A DNA stretch of 64,000 nt from Marixanthotalea marina (GTDB lineage: Bacteria; Bacteroidota; Bacteroidia; Flavobacteriales; Flavobacteriaceae): positions 1,054,001-1,118,000 of the forward strand of contig JAHLEH010000001.1 of NCBI GenBank assembly GCA_018883545.1, written 5' to 3'. A program made the position numbers and the translations under genes. Numbering within the stretch: position 1 is the first letter of the stretch; each line of letters starts with the position of its first letter. The notes below the pieces were generated by a model. It was not told where the DNA came from, made no database searches, and saw only the letters and a program-made list of their open reading frames with translations. Of the stretch, positions 15,095 to 25,381 are shown one piece after another.

Positions 15095-17047
15095 ATGAGG
15101 TTGAAGTATTTATCTGTTTTTTTGTTGGTTTTGCTTGTTGCGAAAGTTCAGGCACAATCCAATAATGAAGAGGTGCTTTTTTCAGTTGAAGGGAACCCTA
15201 CGTACATGTCGGAGTTTATAAGGGTTTATAATAAAAACCTAAACTTGGTACAAGATGAGTCCCAAAAAGATGTTGATGCTTATTTAGATATGTTTGTAAG
15301 CTACAAGTTGAAGTTGGAAGAGGCAAAATCTCTGGGTTACGATAAAAAGACTTCTTACATTCGTGAACTTTCTAGTTATAAACAGCAGCTTGCCCAAAAT
15401 TTCCTAACCGATAACAAGGTAACGGAATCCTTGGTAGAAGAGGCTTATAATAGGGTTCTAAATGAAGTAAAGGCTGAACACATATTGGTTAGAATAGACG
15501 AAAGTGCCAATCCGCAAGATACGTTACAAGCGTACAATGCTATTTTGGAATTTAGACAACGTGCCTTAAATGAAGGATTTGAAACGGTTAGAAAAGACGT
15601 ACACAATGGACAAACCATTTTTGGGGAGGATTTAGGATACTTTTCAGGTTTTAAAATGGTGTACCCTTTTGAGACAGCAGCTTATAATACGGCTATTGGA
15701 GCGGTTTCCCAACCATTTAGAACACAGTTTGGTTACCATATCGTGCATGTTTCCGATAAACGAAAAGCACGTGGCGAGGTTACCGTAGCTCATATTATGA
15801 TGGTAGATAAACCGGAAGACCAAACAGTGAATAATGCCGAAACAAGAATACAGGAAATCTATAAAAAACTAAATCAAGGCGAGGATTTTGAAGCATTGGC
15901 CAAACAGTTTTCAGACGATAAAAATTCGGGAGAAAAAGGCGGTATGTTATCACCATTTTCGAGCGGACAATTAAGTGCGCCTGAATTTGAAGAAGTGGCC
16001 TTTAACTTGGCTAATGTGGGCGATATTTCCAAACCGTTTAAAACCCAATTTGGATGGCATATTGTAAAACTGTACAACAAAAAGCCAGTGGGCGCTTTTG
16101 AAGATTTGAAACCTCAGTTGGAAGCTCAGGTTAAGCGCGACGACCGTTCTAAATTGATTGACGAAGCTTTGCACGAAAAACTGATGGCCAAATACAATGT
16201 AAGCAAAGAAACGCCAGACTTAACCTATTTTGAAAATCTTTTAACTGACGATTACTTTAAGCGTTCGTGGCAATTACCAGCCGATTTTATTAAAAGTAGG
16301 CCTTTGGTTAAAATTGGTGATAAAATAGTCACGTATCAGGATTTTGGAAAGTTTTTGGAAGAAAATCAGCAAAATGCTTCAATTAAAGAGTCTTATGGCG
16401 ATATTGTAAAGAATGCCTACTACACGTTCTTAAATACCAATTTGGTGCAATATCAAGAGGCCAATCTAGAAAACGAAAATGAAGAGTTTGCTAACATTGT
16501 AAACGAATATAGGGACGGACTTTTGTTGTTCGATTTAATGGAAAATACCATATGGCAAGTCACTAAGGTAGATTCTCTAGGGTTATTGGAATTTTATGAA
16601 ACCCATAAAGCCAATTATAACGCTCCGGAAACAATAGATGCCATTGTTGCATCATCAGCCAAGCAAAGCGTTATAAAAGAAGTTTCTAAGTTATTGGAAA
16701 CAAATTCGGAATTGGATGAAATAAAGCAAAAAGTAAACAGTAACGGACAAGTGCAAGTGGTCTTTACAACAGGTATTATGGATGCCAACCATCAAGTGCT
16801 TCCGGAAGGGTTTAAATTCCAGAAAGGAATTTCAAAACTATATAAGCATCATGATGCGTATGTGGTTGTTATGGTAAAAGATGTTTTTCCAAAAAAAGCA
16901 AAAACGTTTGAGGAGGCAAGAGGACAGGTGGTGGCAGATTACCAAGTGTTTAAGGAGGAAAAGTGGGTTGATGAATTAAAATCAAAATACACGGTAGAGA
17001 TAAATCAGGAAGCCTTAAAAAAAGTAAAATCACAAATTAAAAAATAA
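15095..17047 (+). CDS. periplasmic peptidyl-prolyl isomerase with two parvulin domains
   Basis: A 650-residue exported foldase with a signal peptide to about residue 21 (VAKVQAQ). A SurA-like N-terminal helical region is followed by two parvulin/PpiC domains: about 127-223 (VKAEHILVRI ... FGYHIVHVSD) and about 228-330 (VTVAHIMMVD ... GGMLSPFSSGQLSAPEFEEVAFNLANVGDI, GWHIVKLYNKKP). A long C-terminal region without a recognised domain follows. It probably assists folding of outer-membrane proteins. It is the first of three consecutive foldase genes, with the next starting 3 bp later. A good -33/-7 promoter lies 28 bp upstream. Confidence 0.9.
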   Translation: MRLKYLSVFLLVLLVAKVQAQSNNEEVLFSVEGNPTYMSEFIRVYNKNLNLVQDESQKDVDAYLDMFVSYKLKLEEAKSLGYDKKTSYIRELSSYKQQLAQNFLTDNKVTESLVEEAYNRVLNEVKAEHILVRIDESANPQDTLQAYNAILEFRQRALNEGFETVRKDVHNGQTIFGEDLGYFSGFKMVYPFETAAYNTAIGAVSQPFRTQFGYHIVHVSDKRKARGEVTVAHIMMVDKPEDQTVNNAETRIQEIYKKLNQGEDFEALAKQFSDDKNSGEKGGMLSPFSSGQLSAPEFEEVAFNLANVGDISKPFKTQFGWHIVKLYNKKPVGAFEDLKPQLEAQVKRDDRSKLIDEALHEKLMAKYNVSKETPDLTYFENLLTDDYFKRSWQLPADFIKSRPLVKIGDKIVTYQDFGKFLEENQQNASIKESYGDIVKNAYYTFLNTNLVQYQEANLENENEEFANIVNEYRDGLLLFDLMENTIWQVTKVDSLGLLEFYETHKANYNAPETIDAIVASSAKQSVIKEVSKLLETNSELDEIKQKVNSNGQVQVVFTTGIMDANHQVLPEGFKFQKGISKLYKHHDAYVVVMVKDVFPKKAKTFEEARGQVVADYQVFKEEKWVDELKSKYTVEINQEALKKVKSQIKK

Positions 17048-17050
17048 TAG

Positions 17051-17896
17051 GTGCGTTTAAAAATAATCATCGTGTTTGTATTATTGTCGTCGTGCGATTT
17101 TTTTAAAAAAGTAGACGATAGGGTGCCTGTGGCTCGAGTAAACGAGAATTACCTTTACTATGATGATATAAAGAACTTGGTCTCTGCAGGAACAAGTAAA
17201 GAAGACAGCACATTGGTAGTGCAAAATTTTATAAACCGTTGGGCAACCCAGCAATTATTGGTAGATGGTGCCATGCTTAACCTGAATGAGCAAAAACAAG
17301 CCGCTTTTGATAAATTGGTGGTTCAGTACAAAAACGATTTGTACACTAAGGCATACATGGATTTACTGGTTAAGAGGAGTATAGATACCAACGTAACGCG
17401 CCAGGAAGCCGAAAAATATTATGAATTGAACAAAGATGTTTTTAAATTGAATGAAGAGCTTCTTAAATTTAGGTATATTCACGTAGATGAAAATATTTTT
17501 AATTTTGATGATATAGAGAAAAAGTTTAAACGTTTTAATGATGAAGACAAACGGGAGCTAGATTCGTTGTCCATTCAGTTTAAATCCTATTCGTTAAAAG
17601 ACTCCATTTGGGTTAAGGCAAGCCAGGTGATTGATAAAATTCCGGTAATAACGCCCGAAAACAAAGATGAGTTGTTAAAAAAATCAAATTTTATACAGCT
17701 CAAAGATTCATTAGGAGTATATTTGATGCAAATTAATGATGTGTTGTCGCGTAACGATACTGCGCCTCTAGAGTATGTAAAACCTACTATAGACCAGATT
17801 GTTATCAACAAAAGAAAATTGGAAATAATTAAAGAATTAGAAAAAGATATAACAAAAGATGCTATTAAAAACAAACAATTTGAAATATACAATTAG
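17051..17896 (+). CDS. lipoprotein of the SurA/PPIase family, probably without parvulin domain
   Basis: A 281-residue protein beginning with GTG. The N-terminus MRLKIIIVFVLLSSCDFFKK contains a lipobox (LSSC) at residue 15, so it is likely a periplasm-facing lipoprotein. The rest is helical (TQQLLVDGAMLNLNEQKQAAFDKLVVQYKNDLYTKAY, TRQEAEKYYELNKDVF), resembling the chaperone part of SurA/PrsA. No parvulin signature (AxHILV ... GYHI) is visible, so it may be a chaperone only. It sits 3 bp after the first PPIase gene and overlaps the next by 38 bp. Confidence 0.8.
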   Translation: MRLKIIIVFVLLSSCDFFKKVDDRVPVARVNENYLYYDDIKNLVSAGTSKEDSTLVVQNFINRWATQQLLVDGAMLNLNEQKQAAFDKLVVQYKNDLYTKAYMDLLVKRSIDTNVTRQEAEKYYELNKDVFKLNEELLKFRYIHVDENIFNFDDIEKKFKRFNDEDKRELDSLSIQFKSYSLKDSIWVKASQVIDKIPVITPENKDELLKKSNFIQLKDSLGVYLMQINDVLSRNDTAPLEYVKPTIDQIVINKRKLEIIKELEKDITKDAIKNKQFEIYN

Positions 17897-19322
17897 TAAC
17901 AGCCAACTATTCGTTTTAGGCGTTTTAATGTTTTTGGTAAACCTTGTTGGCGCGCAGGAAATCATTGAGGAAGACGTTGAGGTTGCAGCCAATAATGAAG
18001 TTGTAGACAACACCTTTAAACCACACAAAATTGATGGTATTGCCGGTGTAGTTGGCGATTATATTGTGTTGGATTCTGATATAGCAAAGGAAAGAAGGCA
18101 ATTAATCGCGTCGGGAGCAAATTTACAAGGAGTAACCGATTGCGAGTTGTTTGGTTCCATGCTAGAAAGAAAACTTTTGGCACACCATGCCATTCAGGAT
18201 AGTTTAGAGGTCTCTGATGCTGAAGTAAGACAAAGGGTAGATGTAACTATAGATCAATTTTTACAACAACGACCCATTAATGGTTCAATGGAAAAGCTTA
18301 TTGAATTTTACGGCAAAGAAAACGAAAGAAGTTTTAGGGAAGAGTTGTTTGAGATAATAAAAGCGAATAATTTGGCTGATAAAATGCAAGCCAAAATTGT
18401 TGAGGATGTTGAAATAACCCCCGACGAGGTTAGGGAGTTTTTCAATAAAATACCAAAAGACAAAAGGCCTACTTTTGGTACTGAACTAAAGGTGGCAGAG
18501 ATAGTAGTAGAGCCAAAGGTGTCGCAAGAAGCAAAGCAAGTGGTAATAGATAGGCTTAAAGAGTTTAAAAGGGATGTAGAAGATAATGGCGCAAGTTTCC
18601 GTACTAAAGCGGTTTTGTATTCTGAAGATAAGGTGTCGGCTAGAAATGGTGGACAAGTAGGGTCTTTAGACAGAAAAAAAACAGGTGGCTGGGCTAAGGA
18701 GTTTAGAGAAACAACATTTTCAACTCAAGAAGGAGAAATTTCAGAGCCTTTTGCAACAGAATTTGGATACCACATATTAAAAGTTGATAGAATACGAGGT
18801 CAGATTTATGATGTAAGCCATATTCTTTTATTTCCAAAAGTATCAGATGAAGCCATTAAGGAAGCACGAGATCGCACTGATAAAATTAGGGAAAGCATCG
18901 TTTCTGGAGCCATTACCTTTGAGGAAGCAGCAAGGGAGTCCAGTGACAGAAAAGAAACTAAGGTAGATGGCGGCCAGATGATTAACCCAGAGACCCAAGA
19001 TTATAATTTTGAATTAACGCGAATGGATACAGATCTGTATGCGCAAATCCAAAATTTAAAAGATGGTGAAGTAAGCCCAGTGTTAACCGAAACAGATAGA
19101 ACAGGTAATTTAAAATATAAAATATTGCAAATTACAGACAGGATTGATGAGCATGAAGCCGATTTTGCTCGTGATTATATGAAAATTAAAGAATTGGCGC
19201 TTAATGAGAAACGAATTAAGACCATTGAAAAATGGCAAAAGGAGAAAATAATGGATACCTACATAAAGATTGGTAGCAGTTATAACGACTGTAATTTTTC
19301 AGGTAACTGGTTAAAAAAATAA
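17859..19322 (+). CDS. SurA-like periplasmic peptidyl-prolyl isomerase
   Basis: A 487-residue exported foldase with a signal peptide to about residue 33 (VLMFLVNLVGAQ). A SurA N-domain follows (KIDGIAGVVGDYIVLDSDIAKER, CELFGSMLERKLLAHHAIQDSLEVSDAEV). Two parvulin-like domains come next: one around 205-310 (LKVAEIVVEP ... GGQVGSLDRKKTGGWAKEF, FGYHILKVD) and one around 315-415 (DVSHILLFPKVSDEA, DGGQMINPETQDYNFEL). It should assist outer-membrane protein assembly. The start overlaps the preceding lipoprotein gene by 38 bp, so translation is probably coupled. Confidence 0.9.
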   Translation: MLLKTNNLKYTISNSQLFVLGVLMFLVNLVGAQEIIEEDVEVAANNEVVDNTFKPHKIDGIAGVVGDYIVLDSDIAKERRQLIASGANLQGVTDCELFGSMLERKLLAHHAIQDSLEVSDAEVRQRVDVTIDQFLQQRPINGSMEKLIEFYGKENERSFREELFEIIKANNLADKMQAKIVEDVEITPDEVREFFNKIPKDKRPTFGTELKVAEIVVEPKVSQEAKQVVIDRLKEFKRDVEDNGASFRTKAVLYSEDKVSARNGGQVGSLDRKKTGGWAKEFRETTFSTQEGEISEPFATEFGYHILKVDRIRGQIYDVSHILLFPKVSDEAIKEARDRTDKIRESIVSGAITFEEAARESSDRKETKVDGGQMINPETQDYNFELTRMDTDLYAQIQNLKDGEVSPVLTETDRTGNLKYKILQITDRIDEHEADFARDYMKIKELALNEKRIKTIEKWQKEKIMDTYIKIGSSYNDCNFSGNWLKK

Positions 19323-19325
19323 TGT

Positions 19326-20279
19326 ATGTTCGACGTCACTGCCGTAAATCAATTTGTAAAGAAATATCAAGATTTAAAAAAGGAAATTGCTAAGGTTATA
19401 GTTGGCCAAGAGGAAGTTGTAAACCAAATTTTAATTTCCATATTTTCAGGCGGACACTCGTTACTTATTGGGGTGCCCGGATTAGCAAAAACCTTAATGG
19501 TAAATACCATAGCACAGGCTTTGGGCTTGGATTTTAAACGTATACAGTTTACCCCCGATTTAATGCCCAGTGATATTTTAGGCAGTGAAATTTTAGACGA
19601 AGACAGGCATTTTAAATTCATTAAAGGGCCCATTTTTGCCAATATTATTTTGGCCGATGAGATCAATAGAACACCACCAAAAACACAAGCGGCTTTATTG
19701 GAAGCCATGCAGGAGCGTGCCGTTACCGTGGCTGGCCACCATTATAAGTTAAGTTTACCCTATTTTGTGTTGGCGACCCAAAACCCAATCGAACAGGAAG
19801 GGACTTATCCATTGCCAGAAGCCCAGTTAGACCGTTTTATGTTTGCCATTAATTTAGACTATCCTACATTCGACGAAGAAGTGCAAGTGGTTAAGTCAAC
19901 AACCAACGATGTACAAGCAAAAGTAAACGCCTTATTTACTGCTGATGAAATTGTGGAATTCCAACATTTAATCCGTCGTATTCCCGTACCAGATAATGTT
20001 ATTGAATATGCAGTTTCTATGGTGGGCAAAACCAGACCTAACAGCGATGCTGCAAGCGATTTGGTTAAAACGTATGTCGATTGGGGCGCAGGCCCCAGGG
20101 CTTCCCAAAACTTAATTTTGGCAGCCAAAACACATGCCGCCATTCATGGTAAATTTTCCCCCGATATGGAAAATGTTCAGGCCGTAGCCCATAGTATTTT
20201 GAGGCACAGGATTATTAAAAACTACAAGGCCGAAGCAGAAAATATTTCAGAAGATAAAATTATTAAAAGTCTCTTTTAA
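19326..20279 (+). CDS. MoxR-family AAA+ ATPase
   Basis: A 317-residue AAA+ ATPase with Walker A GVPGLAKT (about residue 44), Walker B LADEINRTPPKTQAALLEAMQE and sensor ATQNPIEQEGTYPLPEAQLDRFMF. It is typical of MoxR proteins that work with VWA-domain partners as chaperones. Here it directly follows the SurA-like gene (3 bp gap), an arrangement suggesting it is co-transcribed with the foldase genes. No VWA or DUF58 partner is in the window, which is a small oddity. Confidence 0.92.
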   Translation: MFDVTAVNQFVKKYQDLKKEIAKVIVGQEEVVNQILISIFSGGHSLLIGVPGLAKTLMVNTIAQALGLDFKRIQFTPDLMPSDILGSEILDEDRHFKFIKGPIFANIILADEINRTPPKTQAALLEAMQERAVTVAGHHYKLSLPYFVLATQNPIEQEGTYPLPEAQLDRFMFAINLDYPTFDEEVQVVKSTTNDVQAKVNALFTADEIVEFQHLIRRIPVPDNVIEYAVSMVGKTRPNSDAASDLVKTYVDWGAGPRASQNLILAAKTHAAIHGKFSPDMENVQAVAHSILRHRIIKNYKAEAENISEDKIIKSLF

Positions 20280-20297
20280 CAAAGGTTTCTATGCTTT

Positions 20298-21437
20298 ATG
20301 AAGATTAACATTGAGCATAGAATTTTTGGATTGGATGTGGTTAGAGCCATTGCCATTCTTTTGGTGCTTTTTTCACACTCAACATTGCTCTTGTTTCCAA
20401 ACGAAGAAACCTTAACGCTCAATGGTATTCGTTTTTTGGGAACTATTGGTGTGGATTTATTTTTTGTGTTAAGTGGATTTTTAATTGGAGGAATAATTTT
20501 AAAACAGCTAGAAAAAGGCAGAACTGCTTTTAAAGATTTTGGCTATTTCTGGGTTAGGCGTTGGTTTAGAACCTTGCCAAATTATTATTTGGTTTTATTC
20601 ATTAATATACTTCTGTATTTCCTTTTTTACGGAAAAATTGTGCCCGATGTGTGGCGCTTTTTCGTTTTTATTCAAAACTTTTCCGAAGGCCAAATAGATT
20701 TCTTTACGGAGTCTTGGAGCTTATCCATAGAAGAGTTCTCGTATGTTTTAGGACCTTTGCTTTTATATGTTTTCTTGTTGCTTTTTAAGTATAAGAGCAA
20801 GCATAAGTTGTTTCTCTTGGTCACCATTTTGATAATTATTAGTTCCTTGTTTATAAGATATGGTTTTCACCAAAGTACACTTCTAGAAAGTAACCAAATG
20901 TGGAGTAAAGAGTTACGTAAGGTGGTTGTCTACAGATTAGATAGTATTTATTATGGTTTCTTGGCAGCTTACGTGGCTTTGTATTTTCAGTCTCTTTGGA
21001 AGCGTTTTAAAATTTGGTCATTTTGCTTAGGGCTATCAGGGTTTTTAATATTGCATATTGTGATTTTTAGTTTTGAAATTTCACCTGTTAATGCGCCACA
21101 GTTCTTCAACGTTTGGTATTTGCCATTGCTATCTATCACATTGCTATTGTTTTTTCCTTTGGCTTCCCAAATAAAAACAGGCACGGTGTTAAGTGTGCCT
21201 ATTACTAAAATCAGTGTTTTGTCTTATGCTATGTATTTGCTCAACTATTCAATAATACTGCTCACGATTCAATATTTTATAGACGTACAATCGGTCTCTT
21301 TTTTAATTAAGGCGTTGCTTTTGATTTTATTTTGGGTGCTAACTTACTACGCAAGTTATTTTCTTTTTGTATATTTTGAAAAACCCATGACCAATTTGCG
21401 GGAGAGTAGGTTTATAAAAGCCATTTTCAATCAATAA
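20298..21437 (+). CDS. acyltransferase 3 (OafA/YrhL-type) membrane protein
   Basis: A 379-residue polytopic membrane protein with about ten helices. The family's N-terminal motifs are visible: GLDVVRAIAILLVLFSHS (catalytic His) and IGVDLFFVLSGFLIGG. WVRRWFRTLPNYYLVL and SWSLSIEEFSYVLGPLLLY follow. These enzymes O-acylate cell-surface or secreted glycans from a cytoplasmic acyl donor. It lies 18 bp after the MoxR gene and may be read from the same transcript. The substrate is unknown. Confidence 0.9.
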   Translation: MKINIEHRIFGLDVVRAIAILLVLFSHSTLLLFPNEETLTLNGIRFLGTIGVDLFFVLSGFLIGGIILKQLEKGRTAFKDFGYFWVRRWFRTLPNYYLVLFINILLYFLFYGKIVPDVWRFFVFIQNFSEGQIDFFTESWSLSIEEFSYVLGPLLLYVFLLLFKYKSKHKLFLLVTILIIISSLFIRYGFHQSTLLESNQMWSKELRKVVVYRLDSIYYGFLAAYVALYFQSLWKRFKIWSFCLGLSGFLILHIVIFSFEISPVNAPQFFNVWYLPLLSITLLLFFPLASQIKTGTVLSVPITKISVLSYAMYLLNYSIILLTIQYFIDVQSVSFLIKALLLILFWVLTYYASYFLFVYFEKPMTNLRESRFIKAIFNQ

Positions 21438-21566
21438 CGGTTGAAAAATCATCATTTTTATTGTTAAATAGTGTTAAAAACACAATCATATTTAATTATA
21501 ATGCAACTATAATAAATTAATATAGTAGCCCATTGTATTCGTGGGTTTATTTTTAAAACTTTATAT

Positions 21567-21574
21567 TAATTTTG
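21567..21574 (+). promoter_or_regulatory. possible -7 element upstream of aconitase
   Basis: TAATTTTG matches TAnnTTTG and lies 42 bp before the aconitase start. No convincing -33 TTG is found at 19-21 bp, so only the -7 is proposed. The 179-bp gap 21438-21616 holds nothing else recognisable. Confidence 0.4.
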
Positions 21575-21616
21575 TATTTTGCAAAACTTTAAAAAAACCT
21601 TAATAAATATACGAGT

Positions 21617-23887
21617 ATGGCATTTGACATAGACATGATTAAAGGGGTTTACAACAATATGGCTGAGCGCATTGACAAAGCCCGAGAAATTGTAGGAAAA
21701 CCATTAACACTTTCAGAAAAAATATTATATAACCACCTATGGGACGGTACGCCAACTAAAGCTTTTACGAGAGGAAAGGATTATGTTGATTTTGCGCCAG
21801 ACCGCATTGCTTGCCAAGATGCTACGGCGCAAATGGCTTTGTTGCAGTTTATGCAAGCAGGTAAGAGCAAGGTAGCGGTTCCAACAACCGTGCATTGCGA
21901 TCACTTAATACAAGCTAAAGAAGGAGCGGCAGCCGATTTAAAACATGCCAACAGTGTAAGTAGTGAAGTATTCGATTTCTTGGAATCTGTGTCCAATAAA
22001 TATGGTATCGGTTTCTGGAAACCAGGTGCTGGTATTATCCATCAAGTGGTTTTAGAAAATTATGCTTTTCCAGGAGGCATGATGATTGGTACCGATTCGC
22101 ATACTGTTAACGCTGGTGGACTTGGAATGGTAGCTATAGGTGTTGGTGGAGCCGATGCGGTAGACGTTATGGCAGGTATGGCTTGGGAATTAAAATTTCC
22201 AAAATTAATCGGTGTTAAATTAACTGGTAAATTGTCTGGTTGGACAGCCCCAAAAGACGTGATTTTAAAAGTGGCCGAAATTCTTACTGTAAAAGGAGGG
22301 ACAGGTGCTATTGTAGAATATTTTGGGCCAGGCGCAACTTCAATGTCTTGTACTGGCAAAGGAACCATTTGTAATATGGGCGCTGAAATTGGAGCAACGA
22401 CATCTACGTTTGGTTATGATGAGTCTATGGAGCGCTATTTACGTGCAACGGATAGAGCTGATGTGGCCGATGCAGCCAATAAAGTGAAGTCGTATTTAAC
22501 GGCTGATCCTGAGGTATATGCCAATCCAGAGCAATATTTCGATCAAGTGATTGAAATTAACCTAACGGAATTAAGCCCATTACTAAACGGTCCTTTTACA
22601 CCAGATTTATCAACTCCAGTTGGTAAAGAAATGACCGAAAAAGCAACAACCAACGATTGGCCAATCGCTGTAGAATGGGGATTGATAGGGTCTTGTACCA
22701 ACTCTTCCTATGAAGATTTATCGCGTGCCTCTTCAATCGCGCAACAAGCCCTAGATAAAGGCTTAAAAACAAAAGCAGAATTTGGTATCAACCCAGGTTC
22801 TGAGCAAGTAAGGTATACCGCTGAAAGAGATGGTATCCTTCAAATTTTTGAAAAACTAGATGCTAAAATCTTTACAAATGCTTGTGGACCATGTATTGGT
22901 CAGTGGGCACGTTACAGCGATCCAAAAAATGCACCTAAAAATAGCATCGTACATTCTTTCAATAGAAACTTTGCGAAGCGTGCCGATGGAAACCCAAACA
23001 CGCATGCGTTCGTAGCCTCTCCTGAAATTACGGCGGCTATCGCTATCGCAGGCCGTTTAGATTTCAACCCTATGACCGATAAGTTAATCAATGAAGAGGG
23101 TCAAGAAGTGATGTTCGATGAGCCAACAGGATGGGAATTGCCACCAAAAGGTTTTGAAGTTAAAGATAATGGATATTTAGCGCCGGAAGCTGATGGTAGC
23201 CATGTAGAGGTTAAAGTAGCTGAAGATTCTGAAAGGTTACAGTTGTTAACACCATTTGAGCCTATTGGTGATGAAATTAAAGGTGCTAAATTGCTAATTA
23301 AAGCCTTTGGAAAATGTACTACCGACCATATTTCTATGGCGGGGCCTTGGTTGCGTTTTCGTGGTCACTTAGATAATATTTCCAACAACTGTTTAATTGG
23401 TGCTGAAAATGCTTTTAACAATAAAACAAACTTAGTTAAAAATCAGTTGACAGGCGAGTTAGGTGGTGTGCCCGATGTACAACGTGCTTACAAGAAAGCA
23501 GGCGTTAAAACCATTGTGGTGGGCGACCATAACTATGGTGAAGGGTCATCTCGTGAGCACGCTGCTATGGAGCCAAGACATTTAGGTGTGGCTGCTGTGT
23601 TGGTAAAATCGTTTGCCCGTATTCACGAAACAAACCTTAAAAAACAAGGAATGTTGGCATTAACATTTGCAAATGAAAATGATTACGATTTAATACAGGA
23701 AGACGATACTTTCAACTTCTTGGATTTAAATGAATTTGCACCAGACAAGCCATTAACCATAGAAGTGGTTCATGCCGATGGTAGCAAAGATGTTATTAAA
23801 GCAAATCATACGTACAACAATGCACAAATAGCTTGGTACAATGCAGGTTCTGCGCTGAATTTGATTAAAAAACAAAATGCATCTTAG
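21617..23887 (+). CDS. acn: aconitate hydratase
   Basis: TCA-cycle enzyme that interconverts citrate and isocitrate, 756 aa, of the mitochondrial-type aconitase length. The three cluster cysteines are in the expected contexts: [10 protein letters not shown] for the first and [10 protein letters not shown] for the other two. The substrate-binding [23 protein letters not shown] and the swivel-domain [15 protein letters not shown] are also visible. It is monocistronic, with a strong terminator at 23918. Confident from these signatures. Confidence 0.97.
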   Translation: MAFDIDMIKGVYNNMAERIDKAREIVGKPLTLSEKILYNHLWDGTPTKAFTRGKDYVDFAPDRIACQDATAQMALLQFMQAGKSKVAVPTTVHCDHLIQAKEGAAADLKHANSVSSEVFDFLESVSNKYGIGFWKPGAGIIHQVVLENYAFPGGMMIGTDSHTVNAGGLGMVAIGVGGADAVDVMAGMAWELKFPKLIGVKLTGKLSGWTAPKDVILKVAEILTVKGGTGAIVEYFGPGATSMSCTGKGTICNMGAEIGATTSTFGYDESMERYLRATDRADVADAANKVKSYLTADPEVYANPEQYFDQVIEINLTELSPLLNGPFTPDLSTPVGKEMTEKATTNDWPIAVEWGLIGSCTNSSYEDLSRASSIAQQALDKGLKTKAEFGINPGSEQVRYTAERDGILQIFEKLDAKIFTNACGPCIGQWARYSDPKNAPKNSIVHSFNRNFAKRADGNPNTHAFVASPEITAAIAIAGRLDFNPMTDKLINEEGQEVMFDEPTGWELPPKGFEVKDNGYLAPEADGSHVEVKVAEDSERLQLLTPFEPIGDEIKGAKLLIKAFGKCTTDHISMAGPWLRFRGHLDNISNNCLIGAENAFNNKTNLVKNQLTGELGGVPDVQRAYKKAGVKTIVVGDHNYGEGSSREHAAMEPRHLGVAAVLVKSFARIHETNLKKQGMLALTFANENDYDLIQEDDTFNFLDLNEFAPDKPLTIEVVHADGSKDVIKANHTYNNAQIAWYNAGSALNLIKKQNAS

Positions 23888-23917
23888 TTAGATTATTAGA
23901 AGATTAGATGTTTAGAT

Positions 23918-23949
23918 AAAAAAATCCAGCTTTAGGGCTGGATTTTTTT
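23918..23949 (+). terminator. Rho-independent terminator after aconitase
   Basis: A 13-bp stem (23918-23930 with 23937-23949, core ATCCAGC/GCTGGAT), a 6-nt loop and a T run. It separates acn from mazG. Confidence 0.9.
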
Positions 23950-23959
23950 GTTTTAAACC

Positions 23960-23991
23960 TTGATAGAAAGTATTATATAATCGTATTTTTA
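23960..23991 (+). promoter_or_regulatory. probable mazG promoter
   Basis: TTG (23960-23962), a 21-bp spacer and TATTTTTA (23984-23991). The last base of the -7 box deviates from the consensus G. It lies 18 bp before the mazG start. Confidence 0.45.
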
Positions 23992-24009
23992 CCCAAACAC
24001 TTTATTACG

Positions 24010-24789
24010 ATGCATACCAGAGCCGAGCAATTAAAAGCTTTCGACCGTTTATTAACCATTATGGACGAATTGCGTGCCCAATGCCCATGGGATAAAAAAC
24101 AAACTATGGAAACCTTACGGCATTTAACCATTGAGGAAACCTATGAGTTGGGCGATGCCATTTTGGATAACGATTTGGAAGAAGTGAAAAAAGAGTTGGG
24201 GGATGTGTTGCTGCACATTGTATTTTATGCTAAAATAGGCAGCGAAACCAACGATTTTGACATTGCTGATGTGTGCAATACCATTTGCGATAAACTTATT
24301 AGCAGACACCCTCATATTTACGGCGATGTAACGGTAGCGGATGAAGAAGAGGTAAAGCGCAACTGGGAAAATTTAAAACTGAAAGAAGGCAAGAAAAGTG
24401 TGCTGGAAGGTGTGCCGCAAAGTTTACCGGCCCTGGTAAAAGCCAATCGCATTCAGGAGAAAGTGGCTGGTGTGGGTTTCGATTGGGAAGAGCCTAACCA
24501 AGTTTGGGAAAAACTGGAAGAAGAACTATCGGAGTTTAAAGAAGAAATTGCAAAAGGCGATAAAAACGCCATAGAAAGTGAATTTGGGGATGTGATGTTT
24601 TCTATGGTCAACTATGCCCGATTTCTTAAAATAAATCCAGAAAATGCGTTGGAACGTACCAATAAAAAGTTCTCCAAACGTTTTATGTATTTAGAGCAAA
24701 AAGCCAAAGAACTCAACAAATCGTTAAAGGATATGACCTTGGCCGAAATGGACGTATTTTGGGAAGAAGCTAAATCTTCGGATGATTAA
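24010..24789 (+). CDS. mazG: nucleoside triphosphate pyrophosphohydrolase MazG
   Basis: A 259-residue house-cleaning NTP pyrophosphatase with two MazG domains, like the E. coli enzyme. The first has CPWDKKQTMETLRHLTIEETYELGDAI and KKELGDVLLHIVFYAKI (EExxE and ExxD metal-binding pattern). The second has ELSEFKEEI and ESEFGDVMFSMVNYARFL. It starts with ATG 18 bp after a putative -7 box and is followed 14 bp later by a TlpA-like gene. Confidence 0.95.
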   Translation: MHTRAEQLKAFDRLLTIMDELRAQCPWDKKQTMETLRHLTIEETYELGDAILDNDLEEVKKELGDVLLHIVFYAKIGSETNDFDIADVCNTICDKLISRHPHIYGDVTVADEEEVKRNWENLKLKEGKKSVLEGVPQSLPALVKANRIQEKVAGVGFDWEEPNQVWEKLEEELSEFKEEIAKGDKNAIESEFGDVMFSMVNYARFLKINPENALERTNKKFSKRFMYLEQKAKELNKSLKDMTLAEMDVFWEEAKSSDD

Positions 24790-24803
24790 ATAGTTTGGTT
24801 ATC

Positions 24804-25364
24804 ATGAAGTTATCTAAAGATAAAATAAAGAACATTCTTCTTTTAGTGTTTATAGTTCTTCTTGTCATTCCACAAACCAGAAAGCCCATTCAGGTCATGC
24901 TTCAAAAAGGCGTAATGTTGATTAGCAGTCCATCAGTAGTTGAAGAAAATAAGGTTTCTATAGATGATTATAATTGGAGATTATTGGATGAAAAGGACGT
25001 TGTTTTCAATTTTCAAAACACACAAGGAAACGTAGTTCTAGTTAATTTTTGGGCTACTTGGTGTCCGCCTTGTATTGCAGAAATGCCTAGTTTGCAAAGT
25101 CTATTTAATGATTACCAGGGTAAGGTGGATTTTTTGTTTATTACTTCAGAAGATTTAGAAGTTATTAAACCTTTTATGCAAAAGCATGACTATACGTTTA
25201 GCGTGTACAGACCTGCTGAAAATTATCCGGATTATTTTAATGTGAGTTCCATACCAAGAACATTTTTAATTGATAAAAACGGACAAATAATTATAGATGA
25301 AACGGGCGCTAATGATTGGAATAGTGAATCTGTAAGAAGCGTAATTGATGAATTGATAAAATAA
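24804..25364 (+). CDS. TlpA-family thiol-disulfide oxidoreductase
   Basis: A 186-residue thioredoxin-fold protein. An N-terminal hydrophobic segment (about 11-24, ILLLVFIVLLVIPQ) anchors it with the catalytic domain in the periplasm. The active site is WATWCPPCIAEMP, and the cis-Pro loop is SSIPRTFLID. The start chosen is the ATG at 24804; a TTG three codons upstream is less likely. It probably reduces periplasmic disulfides. It lies between mazG and a dehydrogenase gene, 17 bp from the latter. Confidence 0.9.
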   Translation: MKLSKDKIKNILLLVFIVLLVIPQTRKPIQVMLQKGVMLISSPSVVEENKVSIDDYNWRLLDEKDVVFNFQNTQGNVVLVNFWATWCPPCIAEMPSLQSLFNDYQGKVDFLFITSEDLEVIKPFMQKHDYTFSVYRPAENYPDYFNVSSIPRTFLIDKNGQIIIDETGANDWNSESVRSVIDELIK

Positions 25365-25381
25365 TATAAAAGACGATTATT

